In this document: piece after piece, positions 7,359-14,671 of the stretch
How positions within the stretch are numbered: position 1 is the stretch's first letter
Layout: the number at the start of each line of letters is the position of its first letter
Origin: a virus
Strand: one strand, 5' to 3'
DNA: 23,444 bases
IMG/VR virus record: IMGVR_UViG_3300027797_000146
Coordinates: 1-23,444 of that record
Made by a program: the position numbers and the translations under genes
The notes under the pieces: model-generated
Database searches by the model: none
Seen by the model: only the letters and a program-made list of their open reading frames with translations
Told to the model about the DNA's origin: nothing

Positions 7359-8725
7359 CCTATTATTACCACCAATCCGCTTGTTCCTGCTTTTCCTGGC
7401 TGCGCCCATGTCGCTCCGCCAGCACCGCCACCTTTAGCAACTGCTACTGCATTTGTTGCAGCCTGTGCGCCTCCGCCATATCCGTTGATGCCAGCCCAAG
7501 GACTTCCTGGACCAGTTCCAGCATAAGAGCCAGAACCCGCTGGTGGATAGTTTGAGTTATTTCCGTTTCCATAACTTACATTAAGAGCACCAGTTCCGCC
7601 TAGACGACCACCCAAAGTTGCATTAGCGCCATTGCTTCCATTGTAGCCACCTATGCCACCACCATTACCACCTGCATCAGAAGTTGCTCCGCCACCTGAG
7701 CCACCATTGCCAAGGTTAGAAGAGTTGCCACCATAAGAACCACCCGCAGCAGAAACTAATGTAGTTCCGCTTCTAACTACAGATGTTGTTCCTCCATTAT
7801 TTGTGTTTGCTGGACCGCCAGCACCAATGTTAACTGTTAAAACATCTCCAGCAGTTAAATTTACGCTTGCTGAAGTATAGTAACCACTACCGCCACCGTT
7901 GGCTTGATTAGAGTTACCTCCGCTAGATCCGCCACCTCCAACTGCTTTAAGTGTATAGGTTCCACTAGCAGGTGCTGTAAAGGTTCCACTAGATGTAAAG
8001 GCAGTAACTGATGTTGGTGTAGCACTATTAGATGCGCTAGAAGCAACGGAGTCACCATTAGCGTTTACTGCTTTTAGTCTTAATGTGTATGAAACACCGT
8101 TTGTTAATCCAGAAACGGTTAATGGACTAGTTGTTTGTGCTGGTGAAAATGCAGTATAAGTAGTTCCATCTGTTGAATATTTGTAGTTTGTAATTGATTT
8201 ACCACCAGTAGAACCAGCAGTGAATGTTAAACTTAGCGTTCCACTTGCATTAAGATCTGTAGCAGTTCCGATAGTGGGAGCCTGTGGAACAGTTGTTAAT
8301 GCTGTAGTTACTGATGGAGAGGCAACGCTAGTTCCATAACCGTTATAGATTGTTCCAGTAAGACTCCAACTGCCACTATCGCCAACAGTAATTACAACTG
8401 GATCTGATGTAGAAGTTGCTGTGTATCCACCAGTAGATGAAATTGCTGTATAGCCTATTGAAGTTCCACCGATTGGATTTGGTGTAAAATCAACACTAGC
8501 CTGTGCAGAGCCGTAGGCCATACCAGTACCAACATCTGTTACTGCAATTGTTGGTTGACCAGGAGGAGCAGAACAAGGAACCCAATCGGATCCATTGTAA
8601 ATTTCTAATATTCCATTTGTTCCATTATAAAATACATCACCAGTAGCGGGGCTGCCTGGGCGAACACCTGTTGTGCCAGTGGGAATACCGCTACTTTCAG
8701 GTACAGGGTAAACTGATTGAGCCAT
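7355..8725 (-). CDS. FN3 / glycine-rich adhesin (receptor-binding fibre), copy 1
   Basis: This encodes 456 residues from ATG 8725, chosen for the AGGAGATAGAATA directly upstream and the match to copy 2. It shares the N-terminus MAQSVYP.PES.GIP, the CSAPPG border and a near-identical second FN3 domain (ITNYKYSTDGTTYTAFSP). The first FN3 domain is diverged. The glycine-rich C-terminus (about 275-456: TSSGTFTAPASGTYTLKAVG, then GGGGSSGG-type runs) is diverged and shorter. This is the pattern expected when the tip changes for receptor specificity while the attachment part is kept. It heads cassette 1. Confidence 0.8.
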   Translation of the reverse strand: MAQSVYPVPESSGIPTGTTGVRPGSPATGDVFYNGTNGILEIYNGSDWVPCSAPPGQPTIAVTDVGTGMAYGSAQASVDFTPNPIGGTSIGYTAISSTGGYTATSTSDPVVITVGDSGSWSLTGTIYNGYGTSVASPSVTTALTTVPQAPTIGTATDLNASGTLSLTFTAGSTGGKSITNYKYSTDGTTYTAFSPAQTTSPLTVSGLTNGVSYTLRLKAVNANGDSVASSASNSATPTSVTAFTSSGTFTAPASGTYTLKAVGGGGSSGGNSNQANGGGSGYYTSASVNLTAGDVLTVNIGAGGPANTNNGGTTSVVRSGTTLVSAAGGSYGGNSSNLGNGGSGGGATSDAGGNGGGIGGYNGSNGANATLGGRLGGTGALNVSYGNGNNSNYPPAGSGSYAGTGPGSPWAGINGYGGGAQAATNAVAVAKGGGAGGATWAQPGKAGTSGLVVIIG

Positions 8726-8804
8726 TATTCTATCTCCTAAGTTTAATGATTTTATTATATCATATTTTAAATAAGGGGCACAAACCATTATTTTGCGGTA
8801 TTTA
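8698..8804 (-). repeat. 107-bp repeated promoter/leader, copy 1
   Basis: Direct repeat of 6193-6299. It covers the start of the adhesin, its ribosome binding site and promoter, and reaches into the upstream side of the divergent glycosyltransferase promoter. Confidence 0.85.
8754..8783 (-). promoter_or_regulatory. Promoter of adhesin cassette 1
   Basis: On the minus strand TTGTGC (8778-8783), an 18-bp spacer and TATAAT (8754-8759), with the same leader and AGGAG as copy 2. One extra G in the spacer and a changed -35 make it probably slightly weaker than copy 2. Confidence 0.65.
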
Positions 8805-8818
8805 TATTTCATTGGCTG

Positions 8819-8824
8819 TATAAT
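8819..8824 (+). promoter_or_regulatory. -10 box of a leaderless promoter for the glycosyltransferase
   Basis: TATAAT, then CAGGGT (6 nt), then ATG 8831. There is no room for a ribosome binding site. The -35 region (near 8793-8801) is weak. Confidence 0.6.
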
Positions 8825-8830
8825 CAGGGT

Positions 8831-9793
8831 ATGAAGATAGCAATAACAGCCTATGTTGACAATAGCCCTAAGTTTGTAGATGAGTGTAATCTAATGACCT
8901 ATAGTGGTCGTGGGCTAGATTCTAGGTTTACCTTTGTTTTATATGCCCACCCAGATATTGTTGATAAGTTAGATCGTCATATGAATGTTAAGATTGTTCC
9001 CTATACCGTTCCAGATAGGCAGTTTTATAAAGACTATAAATTTGCTAGGTCCATGGTTTTTCCATATGATTTGCCTGGGCCACTAGAAGAATATGACTAT
9101 ATTTGTAAGACAGACACAGATGTATTTTTAACTCCTATGATGAATCACTTTCCATTTTCTACTAACAAAATATATGTTGGAAGAGGATATTATAGTGCTA
9201 CTCCAGGTTCTATAGAATCACTAAAAACTGCTGCAGTTCAATTTGGATATCCAGAATATAAAAGAATTGAAGATATGCATTCAACCATTATTGGTCCTAC
9301 ACAAGACATAATCAATATTATGAAACTTTCTGATGAACTAGAAGAAAAGATGTACTACGGACTAGAGTCTGATGGCGAATGGGGAGGAGATTCTTTGTTT
9401 AGGGGCTACATTGGAAATACATCTGGAGTTTGCTCTATGTATGCTATGGAAATAGTTCTTTCTTCTTTATACCCTGAAATTGTTGTAACAAATAAAATAG
9501 ACTCTGGATCTGATTGGGAAACTCCTTGGACTGATGTATATCATATGCACCAATATCACCATGACAACATATATTCAAAATTTCAAGCAAAGTGGGGAGC
9601 ATACTTAAACTTAGAACATAGAGACGGTATAAGTTCTGCAGACTATGCACTAAACACCTATATATCTAAACTAAGTTATATAAATAACAAGTCTGAATTT
9701 TTTAATAACCACGACGTATATTCTGAGCCAGCACCCCTAAACCCTTATTGGGGAGAAGGACTTTTAGTTAAATATAGTTTTAATAAAAAATAG
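8831..9793 (+). CDS. Putative GT-A-type glycosyltransferase
   Basis: This encodes 320 residues. It opens MKIAITAYVDNSPKFVDE and has ICKTDTDVFLTP (91-102), a DxD motif (Asp95-Asp97) that binds the metal and nucleotide sugar in GT-A enzymes. WGGDSLFRGYIG and later YHMHQYHHDN are possible acceptor or metal-binding parts. No membrane segment or signal is seen, so it acts in the cytoplasm. It is the only plus-strand gene between 3.8 and 17.5 kb, with its own leaderless promoter, and meets the 10607-9795 gene tail to tail with one base between the stops. It could glycosylate a virion protein, a surface polymer or DNA; nothing in the sequence decides this. Confidence 0.7.
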   Translation: MKIAITAYVDNSPKFVDECNLMTYSGRGLDSRFTFVLYAHPDIVDKLDRHMNVKIVPYTVPDRQFYKDYKFARSMVFPYDLPGPLEEYDYICKTDTDVFLTPMMNHFPFSTNKIYVGRGYYSATPGSIESLKTAAVQFGYPEYKRIEDMHSTIIGPTQDIINIMKLSDELEEKMYYGLESDGEWGGDSLFRGYIGNTSGVCSMYAMEIVLSSLYPEIVVTNKIDSGSDWETPWTDVYHMHQYHHDNIYSKFQAKWGAYLNLEHRDGISSADYALNTYISKLSYINNKSEFFNNHDVYSEPAPLNPYWGEGLLVKYSFNKK

Positions 9794-9811
9794 ACTATTG
9801 ATTTTCTATTT
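9788..9811. terminator. Weak AU-rich hairpin spanning two convergent stop codons
   Basis: AAATAGA (9788-9794) pairs with TCTATTT (9805-9811), and both stop codons lie within it. It is purely AT-rich apart from two G-C pairs, so termination would be inefficient. Confidence 0.35.
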
Positions 9812-10607
9812 CAGACTTTATTGACTCTGCAAAACTAATGCCTGGACTCCACTGAATACTGCTTCTATTATCTATGTTTGGAAGAACAGTTACATCTGGC
9901 AAACTTAATACAGTATAGGAAATGTTATATCCATTTTTTTTATATTCTTCTACAACATCAAGCATTGTTTTTTGTTCTCCAGTAAATATATCTGTAATTA
10001 AAAAATTATTATTCTGTATATATTCCATGGCTAAAAGATTTGCTTTTGCTATGTCTGAAATGTCAACATAGTCTCTTTTAGAATCTGGATTGTTTATTTT
10101 TATACTAGGTCTATTGTTAATTATTGAAAATATGTTAGTACCATTTTCATCACGAATAGTTTTGGTTTTTCCAACTAGATTAAAATATCTTAAGATGGCT
10201 AATCTCTTACATAAAAACTTTAATATTTTTTCTTCAATTAGTTTGGATTTAGCATAAGGATTTTTTGGACCATAGACTGCTGCTGAAGAAGCAAACACAA
10301 CTGGAATATTTAAAGCCCTTGAAACAATACCTACAAAAAAACTTGACAATAAATTATTTAAATAATAAGACATAGGATTTTTTATAGATTCAGGAATAGA
10401 CTTTTTAGCAGATAAATGAATAATTGCTTTTGGTTTTTTTAAAGATACATAAAACAATTTAAAAATGTTTCTTACATCGTTGCCACTTTTTTTATCAAAC
10501 TCTATAATACTGTATCCGTTATTGATTAAAAGTTCTGTTGTTGCTGTTCCAACATATCCAGAAGATCCAGTTACGACAACCCTAGCAATTGTCAAGAACT
10601 TCTCCAT
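9795..10607 (-). CDS. NAD-dependent nucleotide-sugar epimerase/dehydratase (SDR)
   Basis: From ATG 10607 this encodes 270 residues. VVVTGSSGYVG (10-20) is the TGxxGxxG dinucleotide-binding loop, HLSAKKSIPES follows the fourth strand, and PYAKSK gives the catalytic Tyr118-x3-Lys122. RDYVDISDIAKANLLA is typical of the extended SDR group that includes UDP-glucose 4-epimerase. It is shorter than usual (about 310-340), with a trimmed C-terminal substrate domain. A TTG at 10595, spaced 6 nt from GGAG, is an equally plausible start and would leave MTIARVVVTG. The gene overlaps the end of the GlcNAc-transferase-like gene, so the pair probably makes and uses one activated sugar. Confidence 0.78.
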   Translation of the reverse strand: MEKFLTIARVVVTGSSGYVGTATTELLINNGYSIIEFDKKSGNDVRNIFKLFYVSLKKPKAIIHLSAKKSIPESIKNPMSYYLNNLLSSFFVGIVSRALNIPVVFASSAAVYGPKNPYAKSKLIEEKILKFLCKRLAILRYFNLVGKTKTIRDENGTNIFSIINNRPSIKINNPDSKRDYVDISDIAKANLLAMEYIQNNNFLITDIFTGEQKTMLDVVEEYKKNGYNISYTVLSLPDVTVLPNIDNRSSIQWSPGISFAESIKSEIENQ

Positions 10608-11499
10608 TAATAAAATCAAGACCTGCAAAGGTTCCATATTCTGCTAAAGTTCTTTTTGTTCCAAGTAAATATTCTCCGACTGTTCCTTCTGTTAAGGTTT
10701 TATAAATAAGAGCCCTAGAGATTTTGTCTAACTCATCAAACTCATTAGAAAAATCTTGCCAAAGAAGTTTTCTTTTATTTATTTCTACATCAATATTGTG
10801 GTTATAGTATAAATGATACATGTATTGTTTATCTGGAACTAACAAATCAAAACCATTAGTGTAGGCTCTTGCTGCAAGCCAAATCTCTTCTCCATAAAAC
10901 GCTATATCTGTGTTAAATGGTAAAAACCCTTTTACTGTAAAAATAGATCCTCCAGAAACAGACTTTACAAATTGATTTTTATTCTCAACTGGTGTTGCTG
11001 TCTGTGATGGAATCCTTATTGCTTTAAACTGTTCTGGTTTTTCATTAAATTGTATATTACTAACATTATCTGAAAAGATTAAATCTTTTTGTATAAATTT
11101 TGAAGTTAGGGATGGGTACCAATAGTTTGCTGGATACATGGTTAGCAATGGTTTTTCAATTCCTTGAATTTGATAGTTTAAAACTGAATTTATTACAATC
11201 TCATCCCAGTTATCAACAAACCTTGAATGAGAATCACACTGTAAATAATAATCTTCTCCATCATAAAATTGATGAGCAAGGGCTCTACCCATTCCTAGCC
11301 CAATGTTATTAGGTGCTTTGCTTTCTGCATGTTTTACATTAGGCAAGTCTGGAACATTAATTTCTGATTCGTCAACATAAACTGTATGAACACCAAAATT
11401 AATTGTGTGGTTTCCAGAAGACTGCTTGATTGCATCTAGAATTGTAGGAGTTACTTCTAAGTCTCTGTATGCTGCTATCTGTATAAATATACTAGCCAT
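10582..11499 (-). CDS. GlcNAc-transferase-like glycosyltransferase (GT60 type)
   Basis: This encodes 305 residues from ATG 11499, which overlaps the radical SAM stop as TAATG and has GGGGAG upstream. It opens MASIFIQIAAYRDLEVTPTI and carries YLQCDSHSRF (86-94), the DSH.RF signature, plus PFNTDIAFYGEEIWLAARAY and NGFDLLVP. These match the GlcNAc family named after the Skp1 hydroxyproline N-acetylglucosaminyltransferase. That family adds GlcNAc to a hydroxylated side chain of a protein in the cytoplasm. Next to a threonine-rich protein gene and an epimerase gene, it is a good candidate for decorating a phage protein through O-linked sugar. The acceptor is inference. Confidence 0.78.
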   Translation of the reverse strand: MASIFIQIAAYRDLEVTPTILDAIKQSSGNHTINFGVHTVYVDESEINVPDLPNVKHAESKAPNNIGLGMGRALAHQFYDGEDYYLQCDSHSRFVDNWDEIVINSVLNYQIQGIEKPLLTMYPANYWYPSLTSKFIQKDLIFSDNVSNIQFNEKPEQFKAIRIPSQTATPVENKNQFVKSVSGGSIFTVKGFLPFNTDIAFYGEEIWLAARAYTNGFDLLVPDKQYMYHLYYNHNIDVEINKRKLLWQDFSNEFDELDKISRALIYKTLTEGTVGEYLLGTKRTLAEYGTFAGLDFINGEVLDNC

Positions 11500-12503
11500 T
11501 AGTCTCCCCAAATCGCATGTACGCATGTTCTGCAAAAACTTTCAAAAGATTTAACAGTCATACTCTTGTGCTCAATACTCATCCAGATATCACTAATTGG
11601 TTTTTCATTGATATTGCCAAATACCGTTTCAAAATCGTAATCATTGCAACAAATAAAGGTATCTCCATTAGCAGCAACGTGAAGCCATCCATTTGGCCTT
11701 CCACCAACTTCTATTCCATTGCCGCAGCCAATTACTCTTTCCTTGCCTCTTTTTTCTTTACTCTCAATAGCACTTTTATTTGTAATAATTTGATGAGTAT
11801 CTAGGTGACCGTTTCTATCAACAAGGTATGGCATTTCATAAACTTGAAGTCCTGGGAATTTATCAACCCAGCCATTCTTCATTCTTGCAAGGGTACCAGT
11901 ATTAGGATCCATGTCCATTTCTGGAGCATCTTTAAGTGTTTGAATCCATCCACCATATTCAACAAGAGAATTCTTATTAATGCCGTTTACCTGAATTGAC
12001 ATAGCCTTGCTTGCTACCATATCTGGTAACTGCTCTACTGCATATGTTACTTGTTCCATTAACTTATCAAACATTTTTACAGGCTTACCAGTTGCTTTTG
12101 ACCATTCTTCTGGTTCTGATGCGGGGATATTAAAACAAATTCCATGAACAACATCTTGATATTCTCTAATGAGATCAGTTCTTGCTTTTGTCAGAGGTGT
12201 TCCATTAGTCAATACAATGGTTCTTATTTTGTTCTTTCTTAGAACCTCCAACATCTCTGGAAAGTGCTTGTAAAGTAATACCTCATTGTAGTGTGCTGTA
12301 TAGATAAAGTCAAAGTTTTCAGAAACAAATGTGCCTTTACCTGCCATTAATTGATTAATAATACTTTCAAATACATCTATTGGCATGTTTGTTCTTTGTG
12401 CTAAAGGGTTTTCGGCATATCTAACTGGACAAAACCAACAACCTACATTGCAAAGGCCGTTTGGATCTATTTGTGCCATAGATATTTTATACTGGTACTT
12501 CAT
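11499..12503 (-). CDS. Radical SAM/SPASM enzyme
   Basis: This encodes 334 residues. GLCNVGCWFCPV has the CxxxCxxC triad (Cys18, Cys22, Cys25) that holds the SAM-cleaving 4Fe-4S cluster. The C-terminus has a SPASM-like part: WLHVAANGDTFICCNDYD, then FGNINEKPISDIW, then FCRTCVHA. SPASM enzymes carry extra clusters and often modify peptides or sugars. The start is 1 nt after the stop of the zinc-ribbon gene. In this operon it could modify the cysteine/threonine-rich protein encoded upstream or a sugar intermediate; the sequence does not tell which. Confidence 0.8.
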   Translation of the reverse strand: MKYQYKISMAQIDPNGLCNVGCWFCPVRYAENPLAQRTNMPIDVFESIINQLMAGKGTFVSENFDFIYTAHYNEVLLYKHFPEMLEVLRKNKIRTIVLTNGTPLTKARTDLIREYQDVVHGICFNIPASEPEEWSKATGKPVKMFDKLMEQVTYAVEQLPDMVASKAMSIQVNGINKNSLVEYGGWIQTLKDAPEMDMDPNTGTLARMKNGWVDKFPGLQVYEMPYLVDRNGHLDTHQIITNKSAIESKEKRGKERVIGCGNGIEVGGRPNGWLHVAANGDTFICCNDYDFETVFGNINEKPISDIWMSIEHKSMTVKSFESFCRTCVHAIWGD

Positions 12504-12504
12504 A

Positions 12505-12735
12505 CTACCACTTACCTATTGGACACTTTGCTGCTTCTAGTTTTGTTTTTATACTCATAATACATCCACACTTTTTACATTGGGATGTTAGTTTTATTAA
12601 TTCTGGACAACCTTGACATATTGACATTCTAGATGTTGCTAATTCATCAGATGCGTGTTTTGTCATTGGGTTAAGCAAGTCTAATGGAGTTACACCATTT
12701 TTTTCTTTATACTGTTCCCACCTTGATTTTGACAT
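12505..12735 (-). CDS. Small zinc-ribbon protein (DUF6171-like), copy 1
   Basis: This encodes 76 residues. The C-terminal half has CQGCPELIKLTSQCKKCGC, then a basic helix ending AAKCPIGKW: six cysteines in a C-x2-C-x9-C-x2-C-x-C-x11-C array likely to bind metal. The N-terminal half (SRWEQYKEKNGVTPLDLL) is different from that of its paralogue at 17777-17974. GGGGGA lies just before the ATG and a -10-like TATAAT about 30 nt upstream. It is one base from the radical SAM gene, which suggests a linked role. The biochemical function is unknown. Confidence 0.7.
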   Translation of the reverse strand: MSKSRWEQYKEKNGVTPLDLLNPMTKHASDELATSRMSICQGCPELIKLTSQCKKCGCIMSIKTKLEAAKCPIGKW

Positions 12736-12764
12736 ATATCCCCCGTTTTATAAACTATACTTTA

Positions 12765-12770
12765 ATTATA
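12765..12770 (-). promoter_or_regulatory. -10-like TATAAT upstream of the zinc-ribbon / radical SAM genes
   Basis: On the minus strand CAGG-TATAAT overlaps the stop codon of the previous gene. It would give a leader of about 22 nt carrying GGGGGA before ATG 12735. The -35 region is poor. Confidence 0.4.
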
Positions 12771-13194
12771 CCTGATCGTTTTCAGATGCTCTTGGATGGC
12801 TAGGATGCCATGGCAAAAGTCCAGTCATATCTCTATTTGTAATAACAAACTTCTCTCCATCAAAAAGAGCATTAGGAGATTGAACATATCTTCCAAATGG
12901 ATAATCTGACAACTTCAGTACTGTTGGATTACTTAGTAATATACTACCAAAATATTCACTAGTTTGCAACTCTCCAACAGTTTCACTATCTTTTATAAAT
13001 TTAATAGTTATACCAGCATAATCTGGGTATTCTGAAGAAATATCAATAACCTCTTCACTAGTAAGAAACATATCTGAGTATTCTTGCCAAACGGGAATGT
13101 CATATAAACACTCTCCATCTATTACCCATACTAAAGCAACTCCATCAATACCGTCGTTTCCTCTAGCATATAATATACTTGAATCTGTTAACAA
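12766..13194 (-). CDS. Hypothetical protein between the mucin-like and zinc-ribbon genes
   Basis: I prefer a TTG start at 13194 (142 residues) because GGGAGG sits 6 nt before it; an ATG at 13215 (149 residues) is the alternative but would lie on the Shine-Dalgarno sequence. The gene overlaps the end of the threonine-rich gene by 7 nt. The protein is mixed alpha/beta with clusters such as DGIDGVALVWVIDGECLYD and HPSHPRASENDQV. No known motif is recognised. Tight coupling to the threonine-rich gene suggests a partner in the same structure. Confidence 0.6.
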   Translation of the reverse strand: MLTDSSILYARGNDGIDGVALVWVIDGECLYDIPVWQEYSDMFLTSEEVIDISSEYPDYAGITIKFIKDSETVGELQTSEYFGSILLSNPTVLKLSDYPFGRYVQSPNALFDGEKFVITNRDMTGLLPWHPSHPRASENDQV

Positions 13195-14060
13195 TTTATT
13201 CCTCCCTGATAACATCTGTTAAATGGTGGGTTATTACATGCTGATCCTGATCCGCAATCAGTAGAACATCCAGTAGATGCACAACATCCAACAGAAACGT
13301 CAAGAGATGTACATGTTACTCCAGGTGCTGCAGTTGTTGTAGTTGCTGCAGTTGTAGTTGCTGCAGTTGTAGTTGCTGCAGTTGTAGTTGCTGCAGTTGT
13401 AGTTGCTGCAGTTGTTGTTGATCCTGCTCCTGGACAGTTTCCTGGGTATCCAGATGTAGGAACGCCATATCCTAGTGATGCGCAATAAGTTAAAGGTACT
13501 GCTGTAGTTGCAACAGTGGTTGTAGTTGCTGCAGTTGTTGTAGTTGTTGTAGTTGTTGTAGTTGCAGGGGCACAGTTTGGAGTAGCAGGATATGAGGTTC
13601 CGTATACTACAGAAACATTTGTTTCTCCAGTTTGAGATTGTGTACAGAATGAAGACAAAGCATCACGAGCATTTGATTCTGAAACATTGCTGCTTCCATA
13701 AATAACAGTACCATCACAACATCCAATTGCATACCAAGCATTAGGAGAAGCGGTTGTGGTTGTTGCAGCGGTTGTGGTTGTTGCTGCAGTTGTAGTTGTT
13801 GCAGCGGTTGTGGTTGTTGCTGCAGTTGTAGTTGTTGCTGCCGTAGTAGTTGTTGTTGGGGCAGGAGTTCCTGGGGCAGAAGTAGTTGTTGTTGCAGCAG
13901 TAGTTGTAGTTGTTGCTGCCGTAGTAGTTGTAGGGGCTGCAGTTGTAGTAGTTGCTGCTGCAGTGGTTGTAGTTGGTGCAGAAGTAGTTGTAGTAGGTGC
14001 AGGGGTTGTTACTAAACTTAAGAATATACCAATTGCGCTGGGGTTACGAAATAGTGGCAC
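13188..14060 (-). CDS. Threonine-rich mucin-like protein with cysteine-rich C-terminus
   Basis: This encodes 290 residues, GTG start with AGGGG 5 nt upstream. There are three low-complexity Thr/Ala blocks: about 18-105 (TTTTAA repeats), 167-187 (a run of Thr) and 214-244 (TTTAA repeats). They are separated by two small globular segments (about 106-165, with GCCDGT and YGTSYPATPNC; and about 188-213). The last 41 residues contain 8 Cys, suggesting a disulfide or modified module. Long Thr/Ala/Pro runs are typical of flexible, heavily O-glycosylated stalks. Downstream genes encode two sugar enzymes and a radical SAM enzyme, so a decorated virion stalk or fibre is a reasonable inference. Confidence 0.75.
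   Translation of the reverse strand: MPLFRNPSAIGIFLSLVTTPAPTTTTSAPTTTTAAATTTTAAPTTTTAATTTTTAATTTTSAPGTPAPTTTTTAATTTTAATTTTAATTTTAATTTTAATTTTASPNAWYAIGCCDGTVIYGSSNVSESNARDALSSFCTQSQTGETNVSVVYGTSYPATPNCAPATTTTTTTTTTAATTTTVATTAVPLTYCASLGYGVPTSGYPGNCPGAGSTTTAATTTAATTTAATTTAATTTAATTTTAAPGVTCTSLDVSVGCCASTGCSTDCGSGSACNNPPFNRCYQGGINC
13336..13410. repeat. Five perfect 15-bp tandem repeats (TTTAA codon block)
   Basis: The unit gttgtagttgctgca occurs five times in a row with no mismatch, encoding TTTAA on the minus strand. The unit is a multiple of three, so gain or loss keeps the frame. Confidence 0.95.
13750..13839. repeat. Five 18-bp tandem repeats (TTTTAA codon block)
   Basis: Units of the type gcggttgtggttgttgca with a few substitutions, encoding TTTTAA. 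More degenerate copies continue to about 14008. Confidence 0.9.
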
Positions 14061-14068
14061 GTTAACCC

Positions 14069-14653
14069 CTAAGCAAACTTAGATTGAGATGCCAGACATG
14101 TGAAGGTAGCAGAAGCAGTTTTTCTAATCTGTATCATATACACATCTGTTGCGTTAGCATTTCCTGCGGTAGGGGCTGTTCCACCCAGCCATTTAGGAGT
14201 AACGGCATTACCATCAATAGTATATGCAGTAGCATAATATGGTGTAGAACCGTTTGGATGTTCAAATGTAACTGTAATAGATTCGCCAATTGCCATTAAT
14301 GAGTTTAAAGTAGTTGAGGCATTTCCACGAATATTTAAAGTATAGTTTGCAGTTGAGTTTGATGTATAAATATGAACGGATGCTGTGCTTATATTAAGGT
14401 GTACAGTTCCAGTAGCAGCCGTTGCTGATATTGCTGCAGTTTCTCTTGGAGATGTTAGTGTTGTTATTTGTGTTTGTAAATTATTTAGTGTATAGGCAAT
14501 TGATGGGTTTACAAGGTTTGCGGTATTTGTATTTGCTGTGCTATATGCTGTAGAACCATAGTGGTAGAGTCTAAATGCCGCTTGAATGTCAGCATTGTCT
14601 GCATACCCAGGTATTTGTGTGGGATAAATTGAGCCTATAGATTCAGATGCCAT
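14069..14653 (-). CDS. Tail-associated structural protein
   Basis: This encodes 194 residues, with GAGGTGAAATGAC before the ATG. The opening IYPTQIPGYADNADIQAAF is followed by RLYHYGS, an N-terminal signature that recurs in fibre or tail proteins of aquatic phages. Then comes a predicted helix (LNNLQTQITTL) and a beta-rich C-terminal domain ending IRKTASATFTCLAS. It lies 8 nt before the threonine-rich gene, so the two are probably translated together and may attach to the same structure. Confidence 0.65.
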   Translation of the reverse strand: MASESIGSIYPTQIPGYADNADIQAAFRLYHYGSTAYSTANTNTANLVNPSIAYTLNNLQTQITTLTSPRETAAISATAATGTVHLNISTASVHIYTSNSTANYTLNIRGNASTTLNSLMAIGESITVTFEHPNGSTPYYATAYTIDGNAVTPKWLGGTAPTAGNANATDVYMIQIRKTASATFTCLASQSKFA

Positions 14654-14671
14654 GTCATTTCACCTCATTCA

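Noticed and set aside
13336-13410. CRISPR-like array
   Set aside because: The 15-bp units are directly adjacent without spacers and encode Thr/Ala repeats.
13756-14082. Plus-strand frame of AAVVVV repeats that looks like a membrane protein
   Set aside because: It is the complement of the TTTTAA repeat block of the threonine-rich gene and lacks a ribosome binding site.
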